Shown here: in pieces, positions 1 through 5,680 of the stretch
Layout of the letters: every line of letters begins with the position of its first letter
How positions within the stretch are numbered: position 1 is the first letter of the stretch
Position numbers and translations under genes: made by a program
NCBI GenBank assembly: GCA_003661745.1
Contig: QMWS01000054.1
Span: 1-5,680 of the forward strand
Source of the DNA: Thermoprotei archaeon
GTDB lineage: Archaea > Thermoproteota > Thermoprotei_A > Sulfolobales > NBVN01
Direction: 5' to 3'
DNA length: 5,680 nucleotides
Notes under the pieces: model-generated
Database searches by the model: none
What the model was told of the DNA's origin: nothing
What the model saw: the letters and a program-made list of their open reading frames with translations, nothing else

Positions 1-1179
1 AAAGTAGACGTAATAGTTATGGGTGGTACATTCACAGCTCTGCCGTGGAGCTACAAACTGTGGTTTGTTACAAGCGTGTTTGAGGCCTTCAATAGGTTTC
101 CTGAACCAAAGCCTAAGATCCTTCCATCACTTGAGGAAGCTCACGCAAGAAATGAGACAGCTAAAATCAGGGTTGTCGGCCTAACTTTTGAGACAAGACC
201 CGACTGGGCTAGGGAGAAACATGCCGATGAAATGCTCTACCTGGGCGGCACACGAGTTGAAGTAGGTGTTCAGAGTATATATGATGACGTATTAAGGAAA
301 ATTGAGAGAGGACATGCTGTTAGAGACACGATAGAGGCTACACGAATACTTAAGGACTCGGGCTTTAAGATAGTATATCACATAATGCCAGGTCTACCTG
401 GGTCTGACCTTGACAGAGACTTGGAGATGATTAAGGAGTTATTTAGTAATCCGGATTTCATGCCTGACATGCTGAAGATCTACCCAACACTGGTAATTAA
501 GGGAACAAAGCTCTATGAGTGGTGGAGGAGAGGCGAGTACAGAGCCTTATGTGAGGATGAGGTAATTGAGCTTATTTCTGAGATGTACAGGTACATACCT
601 AAGTGGGTACGTATAATGAGAATTCAGCGAGATGTTCCTGCCCAATACATTGAGGCGGGCCCTAAGAAAGGCAACCTAAGAGAGTATGTTGAGCGCAAAG
701 CACTTGAGAAGGGAATAAGAGTTAGGGAGATACGCTATAGGGAAGTCGGCAGGGCGCTATATAAAAGAGGCGTAACCCCTAAGAAAATAGTAATAACTAA
801 GGAGTATTACGAAGCAAGTGGTGGGATAGAGGTGTTCATAGCTGCTGAGGACCCCGTAAACGATATTCTTGTCGGCTTGCTTAGGCTGAGGATACCATCG
901 GAAAAAGCGCACAGGCCTGAGGTCGATGCCCGAACAGCTATCGTAAGAGAACTCCACGTGTATGGACCTCAGGTACCAGTTGGTCACAGTGATCCTCTGG
1001 GATGGCAACACAGAGGGTGGGGCCGTAGGCTTCTAGAAACGGCTGAGGAAGTGGCGAGATACGAATTCTCAGCAAAGAAAATACTAGTGCTCTCTGGTGT
1101 AGGCGTTCGAGAGTACTACAGAAAGTTAGGCTATCACAGACCTCCTGACTCACCATACATGACCAAGTTCTTAGCGTGA
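1..1179 (+). CDS. elp3: Elp3: tRNA U34 carboxymethyltransferase (radical SAM + GNAT), 5' end missing
   Basis: C-terminal 392 residues of Elp3. The frame is open from base 1 (KVDVIV precedes the first Met at 19), and that Met lies inside the conserved GGTF segment, so it is not the start. The radical-SAM cysteine cluster must lie upstream of the window. Family knowledge: Elp3 uses SAM and acetyl-CoA to make 5-carboxymethyluridine at tRNA wobble U34; archaea lack the other Elongator subunits. Visible, numbered from the Met at 19: radical-SAM barrel with FETRPDWA (57-64), GGTRVEVGVQS (76-86) and YHIMPGLPGS (120-129); RIMRIQRDVPA (198-208); a linker ending in REVG (241-244); then a GNAT domain from about 260 with GLLRLRIP (286-293), the acetyl-CoA loop WQHRGWGRRLL (329-339) and VREYYRKLGY (363-372). 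It ends in PYMTKFLA, typical of the family. The linker lacks the cysteines common in archaeal homologues (see findings). The downstream neighbour is a convergent Trm9-like methyltransferase. Identification is very secure. Confidence 0.96.
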   Translation, partial: KVDVIVMGGTFTALPWSYKLWFVTSVFEAFNRFPEPKPKILPSLEEAHARNETAKIRVVGLTFETRPDWAREKHADEMLYLGGTRVEVGVQSIYDDVLRKIERGHAVRDTIEATRILKDSGFKIVYHIMPGLPGSDLDRDLEMIKELFSNPDFMPDMLKIYPTLVIKGTKLYEWWRRGEYRALCEDEVIELISEMYRYIPKWVRIMRIQRDVPAQYIEAGPKKGNLREYVERKALEKGIRVREIRYREVGRALYKRGVTPKKIVITKEYYEASGGIEVFIAAEDPVNDILVGLLRLRIPSEKAHRPEVDARTAIVRELHVYGPQVPVGHSDPLGWQHRGWGRRLLETAEEVARYEFSAKKILVLSGVGVREYYRKLGYHRPPDSPYMTKFLA

Positions 1180-1210
1180 TATTAGCTTCTTGTAGAACAC
1201 TTATGTGCAA

Positions 1211-1906
1211 TCACTTAATAGCTATAATTAAGTTATTTTGAGAAGACCTGGCTTTTCTTGACCTAGAATACATGCTGCATAACAGCGCCCTAGGCCTTAT
1301 ATATTTTACCACCAAATTTCTTAGTTCGGTGAGCGTATATAGGTAGTACGTCCTTAAGTAGGTCACACCTTTCCTTCTCCATGGCACTAAGATCTTTCTA
1401 GGAAAAATACGTGGGTTTACTATCTTTAATAAGTAATTCCTAATTAGATGAACCAGAAACCTTACCTGCCATGGCGACCACGTAGTTATCAGTATTAGCC
1501 CCAACTCACGAACAACCCTAGCTACTTCACTTAACACTCTTCCTATCTCCTTCGGGCTAATGTGGTGGAGTACTGCGATCAATAATATCGAGTCAAGGGA
1601 TTTACTTCTAAATGGCAAGTATCGTATATCGCCTGCTATAAAGTCTACTAGTAGCTTACCGCCGTACTTCCTCAAGCCAATCTCAAGCATCCTTAGTGAT
1701 ATATCGAGGCATACTGCGTACTCCGCACTACCCCTACCCGCAACTTCAGCTCCATTAACACACGGCCCAGACCCTAGGTCTGAGATCCTCCTACCCCTGA
1801 TTAGCTTAACTACCGGCCATGCCCTAGCCCGCCAGTGCACGTATCCTTCAGCAATTTCATCATAAACTTCAGCCACATCATCCCTAGCACAACGCGTTAG
1901 TCTCAT
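1211..1906 (-). CDS. Trm9-like SAM-dependent methyltransferase, probably tRNA wobble-uridine
   Basis: Class I SAM methyltransferase of 231 residues (233 if it starts at the GTG at 1912). I prefer the ATG at 1906-1904 because a GGTG motif (1918-1915) sits 8 nt upstream of it, but only 2 nt from the GTG. Seen, numbered from the GTG: VYDEIAEGY (16-24), ARAWPVVKLI (29-38), SAM motif I DLGSGP (45-50), acidic strand end CLDIS (68-72), GDIRYLPF (94-101), IAVLHHIS (112-119), TTWSPWQ (143-149), LVPW (175-178) and a tyrosine-rich TYYLYTLTEL (188-197). The VYDxIA start, IAVxHH and VPW motifs are hallmarks of the Trm9/ALKBH8 group, whose eukaryotic members methylate carboxymethyluridine at tRNA position 34 with the activator Trm112. 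Motif I departs from the usual DxGCGNG form. No signal peptide or membrane segment is seen. The gene is convergent with elp3, which supplies the expected substrate modification. The fold is certain; substrate is inferred from motifs plus neighbourhood. Confidence 0.85.
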   Translation of the reverse strand: MRLTRCARDDVAEVYDEIAEGYVHWRARAWPVVKLIRGRRISDLGSGPCVNGAEVAGRGSAEYAVCLDISLRMLEIGLRKYGGKLLVDFIAGDIRYLPFRSKSLDSILLIAVLHHISPKEIGRVLSEVARVVRELGLILITTWSPWQVRFLVHLIRNYLLKIVNPRIFPRKILVPWRRKGVTYLRTYYLYTLTELRNLVVKYIRPRALLCSMYSRSRKARSSQNNLIIAIK

Positions 1907-1914
1907 CCACACAG

Positions 1915-1918
1915 CACC
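1915..1918 (-). promoter_or_regulatory. Ribosome binding site of the Trm9-like gene
   Basis: GGTG within GAGTGGTG (1922-1915 read on the minus strand) lies 8 nt before the ATG at 1906. It favours this ATG over the GTG six bases upstream. An AT-rich run at 1923-1932 (TAATATTA-like on the minus strand) could be its TATA box, but the spacing of about 22 nt to the ATG is short, so I do not annotate it separately. Confidence 0.45.
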
Positions 1919-1922
1919 ACTC

Positions 1923-2044
1923 TAATAATATTACACTTGATTGTCCAATTAACTTAACTAACACTGATTAGGGAAATACTCGTTGAGACGCATACCTCCA
2001 GTGAGTTTTCCGATACACTTAATTCTTAGTTAGACGATGTATTA
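1923..2044. other. Divergent intergenic region between the Trm9-like gene and the small gene
   Basis: This stretch has no credible coding frame. It is AT-rich at both ends and separates two divergent genes, so it must hold both promoters unless the small gene is served by something else. A weak TATA-like string, CTTAATTC (2019-2026), lies about 22-25 nt before the upstream ATG at 2045 of the small gene. No tRNA-like fold, clear C/D box pair or strong inverted repeat was seen. Confidence 0.4.
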
Positions 2045-2061
2045 ATGTGTAGCGCGCTTTC

Positions 2062-2066
2062 AGGTG
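2062..2066 (+). promoter_or_regulatory. Ribosome binding site of the small gene
   Basis: AGGTG, complementary to the archaeal 16S 3' end, lies exactly 8 nt before the ATG at 2075. It is the reason for choosing that start over the in-frame ATG at 2045, which has no such motif upstream. Confidence 0.5.
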
Positions 2067-2074
2067 CCAATGTA

Positions 2075-2344
2075 ATGAAGTACGTTACCCCAATAATATA
2101 CATTCACATAAGTAACATGCTCAGTAGGGAGTTTAATGCCAAGTCAGTTCTAATCACCTCAGTAAAGTTTTGCCAGAAAACCAAGGGCGAAGGGAGGCAC
2201 TATTGCTTCAGGGCTCTCATAGATTTAACTGATGGTAAGTCGGCTGTTGTTGAGGGTATTTATTCATCCAGCATTCGTGACGATAACGATCCAAGGAAGG
2301 TAATAAAGCCGCCTTCTCTAACTATTCTGAGAGTAGTAATGTAG
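2075..2344 (+). CDS. Small hypothetical protein (89 aa), family not recognised
   Basis: I do not recognise this protein. From the ATG at 2075 it has 89 residues; a start at 2045 would add ten (MCSALSGANV). Codon use (AGG, ATA, GAG, TTA/CTA) resembles the neighbouring genes, and the ribosome binding site is good, so I think it is real. Seen: a mildly hydrophobic N-terminus (VTPIIYIHI, 4-12), then likely beta strands SVLITSVKF (24-32), RHYCFRALIDL (41-51) and SAVVEGIY (56-63), a polar turn rich in Asp/Asn (68-72), and a final strand TILRVV (83-88). The pattern suggests a small beta-rich, possibly barrel-like, soluble protein. Two cysteines (33 and 44) are 11 apart, too few for a classical zinc ribbon, and it does not look like Trm112. 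It is divergent from the Trm9-like gene and convergent with tRNA-Leu, so it appears to be a single-gene unit. Function unknown. Confidence 0.6.
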   Translation: MKYVTPIIYIHISNMLSREFNAKSVLITSVKFCQKTKGEGRHYCFRALIDLTDGKSAVVEGIYSSSIRDDNDPRKVIKPPSLTILRVVM

Positions 2345-2379
2345 TAATTAGGGGGAGATAAGAGGAGTGACCTGTGACT

Positions 2380-2467
2380 TGGTGCGGGGGGTGGGATTTG
2401 AACCCACGCAGGCCTACGCCAGCGGGGCCTAAGCCCGCCCCCTTTGACCTAGCTCGGGCACCCCCGC
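2380..2467 (-). tRNA. tRNA-Leu (anticodon UAG), encoded CCA, no intron
   Basis: The complement folds as a complete class II tRNA. The acceptor stem is GCGGGGG (2467-2461) with CCCCCGC (2390-2384), seven Watson-Crick pairs, followed by A73 (2383) and encoded CCA (2382-2380). The anticodon stem GCGGG/CCCGC (2438-2434 with 2426-2422) encloses the 7-nt loop CTTAGGC, with anticodon TAG at 2431-2429, reading CUA. The T arm is GTGGG-TTCAAAT-CCCAC (2407-2391). The 14-nt variable region (2421-2408) is long enough for a class II arm, which, with A73, fits leucine. The D arm pairs CCC with GGG around a loop containing AGG. A TATA-like box stands at a fitting distance upstream (2491-2500). No T-rich terminator is evident downstream. 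Confidence 0.96.
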
Positions 2468-2490
2468 CCAAAATGAATCAGCAAAAAACA

Positions 2491-2500
2491 CCTAATAAGC
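2491..2500. promoter_or_regulatory. TATA-like box, possibly shared by tRNA-Leu and moeA
   Basis: The string CCTAATAAGC is the only good box A candidate in the 54-nt spacer. Its centre is about 28 nt from the first base of tRNA-Leu (2467, minus strand) and about 27 nt from the GTG start of moeA (2522, plus strand). Both match the usual archaeal spacing of about 26 nt to a transcription start. For moeA the A-rich run at 2483-2488 precedes it where a BRE would lie. Use by tRNA-Leu is fairly likely; use by both is inference. Confidence 0.5.
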
Positions 2501-2508
2501 CTTACATT

Positions 2509-2515
2509 GAGGGTG
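2509..2515 (+). promoter_or_regulatory. Ribosome binding site of moeA
   Basis: GAGGGTG lies 6 nt before the GTG at 2522. It selects this start over the in-frame TTG at 2507 and GTG at 2513. If transcription starts at about 2521, as the TATA-like box suggests, the message would be leaderless and this motif would not be used; the two signals disagree. Confidence 0.45.
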
Positions 2516-2521
2516 TCAGCC

Positions 2522-4501
2522 GTGACTAAAGGGGCTAGAATATTCCACACGCTGGCCTCACCCAGCGAAGTAGTTAGCATTCTAAGTAAGTATGTTGACC
2601 TGAGCCCTTTAGGGGTTGAGGCGGTGGATATAACTCGGTCTGTAGGCCGTGTTCTAGCTGAGGATGTTATCGCTCCTTATGATACACCACCTTTTGATAG
2701 ATCGGAAGTTGATGGATATGCAGTCTTATCCTGCGACACCTTCGGTGCTGATGAAGATAATCCTATTAAGCTCCGTCTAGTAGGGAGCATCAAAATAGGT
2801 GAGGCACCTACACTTGAGGTACGATCTGGCGAATGCGCAGAAATAGATACAGGTGCAATTATCCCTAGGGGTGCTGACGCCGTAGTCATGATTGAGTATA
2901 CAAAGAATTTAGGTAATAATGGAGTACTCATTTACCGTTCGGTAAGCCCAGGCGAGAATATCGCTTTTGCGGGCACTGATATCGCTAAGGGTGAAGTACT
3001 TCTGAGGAAAGGAACGCTAATTACTCCTAAGGAGGTGTCGGTACTGGCAGCCGTAGGAATAAATGAGGTAAAAGTTTACAAAAGGGTTAGGGTGGGTGTC
3101 CTATCTATAGGTAGCGAATTAGTAAATCCCGGCTCTAGACTCGAGTTGGGCAAGATATTTGATGTAAATCAGTACCTAGTAGCGACTACATTAAAGGAGC
3201 TAGGTGCCATAGTCAACTCCTATGGAATAATACCTGATGACGAGCTTGCAATAAAGAATGCCCTCAATAAGGCATTGAGCGAAAATGACCTAGTAATTAC
3301 GTCGGGAGGTACATCAGCTGGTATTGGAGACATAACTTATAGGGCAGTTAACGCCTTGGGAAAGCCCGGTATAGTGATTCATGGACTTAAGATAAAGCCC
3401 GGAAAACCAGCGTTTTTCGCTGTGGTGGATGGTAAGCTAATTGTTGGTTTGCCTGGCTTTCCCTTATCTGCTGCCGTAGTATTTCACTACGTAGTTAAGC
3501 CCATAATACTGAGGATTATGGGTCTTAGGGATATTGAGCCACCTCACATAGAGGCTGAATTAAGTACTAAGATTGTAGGATCTAAGGGGAAAACAACGCT
3601 AATTCCTGTAGTACTTTCTAAGAGAGGTAGCTCTACATACGCGTGCCCCATCTTTACGCGTTCGGGATCAATACGCACGCTTCTTATCGCTGACGGTTTT
3701 GTCGAGATACCTGAGGGTACTGAGGTCCTGGAAGCACGAACACGCGTTAGGGTTCTCCTCCTCTCAGAAGCTGTGAGAATACCTGAGCTAATAGTTATGG
3801 GAAGTCACGATTATGTGCTCGAAAGAATCATTCTGTCGGTGTGTCACGGCAAGAACGTTAAGATTGTTAATGTAGGCTCACTTAACGGCATCTTAGCCGT
3901 AGCTGAGGGTAGAGCAGATATTGCTGGCACACACCTTCTAGATCCTGAATCCTCAGAGTATAATTTACCATATATTAGGCGCCTGGGCTTAGAAGGTAGA
4001 GTTGCTCTTGTGAGAGGATATGTTAGGGAGGTGGGTCTCATTATTGCTAAGGGAAACCCTAAGGGGATTGAAGGAATTAGAGATCTCTTACGTAGTGACG
4101 TGGTAATGGTCAACCGGAATAAGGGCTCTGGAACTAGAACTCTCCTCGACGTAAAGCTGAGGGATATGGCGAGAGAGCTCAACATAGGGTTTAGCGAATT
4201 AATCAGAAAAATACGTGGCTATAGCTATGAGGTGCAGTCCCACACGGCTGTCGCTGCCGCTGTAGCGCAGGGACGTGCTGATGTAGGCTTAGGTATAAGG
4301 TACGCTGCCGAACTCTACAACCTGGACTTCATAAAATTAGGCGACGAATTATTCGATATTGTCATTAATAAGGAGAGCATGAACAGCGATTGTGTGAATA
4401 AACTGCTTCAGTATCTAAGAAGTAGCGAATTCAAGAAGTTACTTAATGAATTCAAGGGCTATAGCACACATAAAGATACAGGAAAAATAATTAGTCCCTA
4501 G
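2522..4501 (+). CDS. moeA: MoeA molybdopterin molybdenumtransferase fused to a periplasmic-binding-protein-like domain
   Basis: Cytoplasmic enzyme that inserts molybdate (or tungstate in many thermophiles) into adenylylated molybdopterin, the last step of the basic cofactor. It has 659 residues from the GTG at 2522 (664 from the TTG at 2507, used for numbering). MoeA part, about 15-420: GRVLAEDV (47-54), PPFDRSEVDGYAV (61-73), DTGAIIPRGADAVVM (114-128), IGSELV (201-206), DVNQY (219-223), the molybdopterin-binding SGGTSAGIGD (266-275), KPGKPAFF (297-304), GLPGFPLSA (314-322) and a C-terminal beta domain (345-418). Ordinary MoeA ends near residue 400. About 240 further residues (425-664) form a binding-protein-like domain: GSHDYVLERI (432-441), GRADIAGTHLLDP (468-480), VNRNKGSGTRTLLD (535-548) and SHTAVAAAVAQGRADVGLGI (578-597). 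This is the PBP_like/LysR-substrate type, here with no signal peptide, so cytosolic. The fusion is known in archaea; the ligand is not established from sequence. No other cofactor gene is in the window. Confidence 0.95.
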   Translation: MTKGARIFHTLASPSEVVSILSKYVDLSPLGVEAVDITRSVGRVLAEDVIAPYDTPPFDRSEVDGYAVLSCDTFGADEDNPIKLRLVGSIKIGEAPTLEVRSGECAEIDTGAIIPRGADAVVMIEYTKNLGNNGVLIYRSVSPGENIAFAGTDIAKGEVLLRKGTLITPKEVSVLAAVGINEVKVYKRVRVGVLSIGSELVNPGSRLELGKIFDVNQYLVATTLKELGAIVNSYGIIPDDELAIKNALNKALSENDLVITSGGTSAGIGDITYRAVNALGKPGIVIHGLKIKPGKPAFFAVVDGKLIVGLPGFPLSAAVVFHYVVKPIILRIMGLRDIEPPHIEAELSTKIVGSKGKTTLIPVVLSKRGSSTYACPIFTRSGSIRTLLIADGFVEIPEGTEVLEARTRVRVLLLSEAVRIPELIVMGSHDYVLERIILSVCHGKNVKIVNVGSLNGILAVAEGRADIAGTHLLDPESSEYNLPYIRRLGLEGRVALVRGYVREVGLIIAKGNPKGIEGIRDLLRSDVVMVNRNKGSGTRTLLDVKLRDMARELNIGFSELIRKIRGYSYEVQSHTAVAAAVAQGRADVGLGIRYAAELYNLDFIKLGDELFDIVINKESMNSDCVNKLLQYLRSSEFKKLLNEFKGYSTHKDTGKIISP

Positions 4502-4525
4502 GCAGCTTGAGCATCTACATAAAAG

Positions 4526-4536
4526 CTTATAATAAG
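4526..4536 (+). promoter_or_regulatory. TATA box of tRNA-Ala
   Basis: CTTATAATAAG is centred at 4531, 26 nt before the first base of the mature tRNA (4557), the standard archaeal distance. With its flanks it forms a near-palindrome, GCTTA and TAAGC around TAA. It lies between the moeA stop (4501) and the tRNA, so the tRNA has its own promoter. Confidence 0.65.
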
Positions 4537-4556
4537 CATTAATATTTTCTCATTTC

Positions 4557-4660
<104 letters not shown>

Positions 4661-4672
4661 ACCCAACTAACC

Positions 4673-5680
4673 TTAAACAGGGGTCGGCTCAGGAACTTTC
4701 TTAAGCTGCTCTAGCACGTACTTCCTTATTTCATGGACTGTAGGTAGCTTTCTCACTAACTTTCCATTATCTAACCATTTCACAAGCACATTCTCGGAGC
4801 ACTTACTCGGCTCCTCATTCCAAGGCACAATCTCATAATCAAGGACATCACATCTATAAACTTTCTTGGCTCCGGGCAGCTTGCCGCGTTTAGAGATAGG
4901 TATCCACTCGCCATCCTTCATTACCTCTACGATATCCATGCTCATGTCAACGTGTGGTGGGTGAGTTATTACTGTGCCTACACCAAACATGTCAGCTACA
5001 TCCCTTAATTCAACAATAGATTTCTCACTAACACCACCACTAACAACTATTTTTACATCCTCACGTCCATGAAGTTTCAGAACCCACTTAACCTCCTCAA
5101 TTAATCTCCTGAAGTTGCCCCGCCTTGATCTGGGTGTGTCAAACCTTATACCGTAGAGTCTCTTCCCTAATGCCTTAACCGCCTCCATCGCCTCAACTCT
5201 CTCGTCATTAAATGTATCTATTAGCGCAATCCTAGGTACTTCAGGCTCAATGACCTCATCAAACGCCTTCCACGCACTAGCACCATCACCAAAGATAATT
5301 ATTAGCGCGTGGGGCATGGTACCTGAGGGCTTCACGCCAATGAACTCCTCGCTAATAACACCTGAAACCGCATCGACACCGCCTATGTATGCTGATCTAT
5401 CAAGCATTGGGGCTATAGCAGGGTGCGCACTCCTTAAGCCGAAATAAAGGATTACTTTATCCATAGCTAGCCTCTTAATTCGCGCTGCCCTAGTCGCAAC
5501 TGAGGTAGCATGCCTTAGGATACCAAGCAGTGCTGTCTCTAGCTCGCAGATATCATAGTACCTACCCTCGATAAGCATTACAGGAAAATAACCTTTAATT
5601 AGCGTACCCTCAGGCAATGAGTAGACCGTTATTGGCCTCTGCGAGAGTAACTTAAGTGCCTCCTCTAAACCTGCATAAAC
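4673..5680 (-). CDS. pncB: Nicotinate phosphoribosyltransferase, 5' end missing
   Basis: Converts nicotinate and PRPP to nicotinate mononucleotide, the entry step of Preiss-Handler NAD salvage, in the cytoplasm. The frame is open to the right edge. The first in-window start candidate (TTG at 5617) lies within conserved sequence, and the 21 residues before it (GLEEALKLL, RPITVYS) also match the family. So this is a 335-residue C-terminal part, with probably some tens of residues missing. Seen, numbered from the TTG: LIEGRYYDICELETALLGIL (15-34), HPAIAPMLDRSAYIGG (65-80), SGTMPHA (98-104) with the histidine expected to be phosphorylated in this family, DTFNDER (134-140), FDTPRSRRGNF (159-169), VSGGVSE (192-198), FGVGTVI (211-217) and SKRGKLPG (242-249). 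The C-terminal zinc-knuckle region keeps only two cysteines, 256 and 273. The stop lies 12 nt from the 3' end of the convergent tRNA-Ala. Identification is secure. Confidence 0.94.
   Translation of the reverse strand, partial: VYAGLEEALKLLSQRPITVYSLPEGTLIKGYFPVMLIEGRYYDICELETALLGILRHATSVATRAARIKRLAMDKVILYFGLRSAHPAIAPMLDRSAYIGGVDAVSGVISEEFIGVKPSGTMPHALIIIFGDGASAWKAFDEVIEPEVPRIALIDTFNDERVEAMEAVKALGKRLYGIRFDTPRSRRGNFRRLIEEVKWVLKLHGREDVKIVVSGGVSEKSIVELRDVADMFGVGTVITHPPHVDMSMDIVEVMKDGEWIPISKRGKLPGAKKVYRCDVLDYEIVPWNEEPSKCSENVLVKWLDNGKLVRKLPTVHEIRKYVLEQLKKVPEPTPV

Noticed and set aside
938..1210. Open frame on the minus strand over the end of elp3, nearly abutting the methyltransferase stop.
   Set aside because: It opposes the conserved acetyl-CoA-binding region of Elp3 and shows no motif or start signal.
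1560..1865. Open frame of about 100 codons on the plus strand inside the methyltransferase gene.
   Set aside because: It is fully antisense to a conserved methyltransferase, its translation has low-complexity Ser/Pro/Leu character, and no ribosome binding site was seen.
1923..2044. Possible C/D box guide RNA in the divergent spacer, because CTGA occurs near 1974.
   Set aside because: No RTGATGA-type C box or internal C'/D' pair with suitable spacing was found on either strand.
2380..2467. Idea that tRNA-Leu(UAG), having U34, is a local substrate of Elp3 and the Trm9-like enzyme.
   Set aside because: Having U34 is not enough; in yeast this very isoacceptor carries an unmodified U34, and proximity of a tRNA gene says nothing about substrate choice.
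3029..3038. Near-perfect ribosome binding sequence AAGGAGGTGT inside moeA, hinting at an internal start.
   Set aside because: No ATG or GTG in any useful frame follows at 5-10 nt, and the bases encode the conserved MoeA segment LITPKEVSVLAAVG, so it is explained by coding.
3844..4185. Open frame of 113 codons on the minus strand inside moeA.
   Set aside because: It is antisense to the conserved binding-protein-like domain and its product is Ser/Leu/Pro/Thr-rich with no recognisable motif; a mirror of the coding strand.

Overview
The window looks like chromosomal DNA from a thermophilic archaeon, most likely of the Thermoproteota (Crenarchaeota); I cannot name the genus. The evidence is archaeal-type proteins (Elp3 without partner subunits, an archaeal MoeA fusion, an archaeal-style nicotinate phosphoribosyltransferase), arginine coded mostly by AGG/AGA, Ile by ATA, GTG/TTG start candidates with GGTG-type ribosome binding sites, TATA-like boxes about 26 nt before RNA 5' ends, two tRNAs with encoded CCA, and a tRNA intron with a bulge-helix-bulge type fold. 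No insertion sequence, CRISPR array, integrase or phage gene was seen.

Left part (1-1912): the C-terminal three quarters of Elp3, a radical-SAM/acetyltransferase tRNA wobble-uridine enzyme, runs rightward off the left edge. It meets, tail to tail with a 31-nt gap, a leftward gene for a SAM methyltransferase closely resembling Trm9. In eukaryotes Elp3 starts the carboxymethyl group on U34 and Trm9 methylates it, so the two neighbours probably perform successive steps of one tRNA modification.

Middle (1913-4501): an intergenic region of about 160 nt with divergent start signals, then a small unrecognised 89-aa gene, then tRNA-Leu(UAG) on the minus strand. A 54-nt spacer with a single TATA-like box separates this tRNA from a rightward gene for MoeA (molybdenum/tungsten insertion into molybdopterin) fused to a C-terminal periplasmic-binding-protein-like domain.

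Right part (4502-5680): tRNA-Ala(CGC), with a 27-nt intron and a well-placed TATA-like box, lies tail to tail with the leftward nicotinate phosphoribosyltransferase gene (NAD salvage). The 5' end of that gene lies beyond the right edge.

The window is dense and mostly housekeeping. The points most worth a second look are the Elp3/Trm9-like pair, the shared TATA-like box between tRNA-Leu and moeA, the apparent loss of zinc-ligand cysteines in both Elp3 and the phosphoribosyltransferase, the imperfect splicing motif of tRNA-Ala, and the unidentified small protein.
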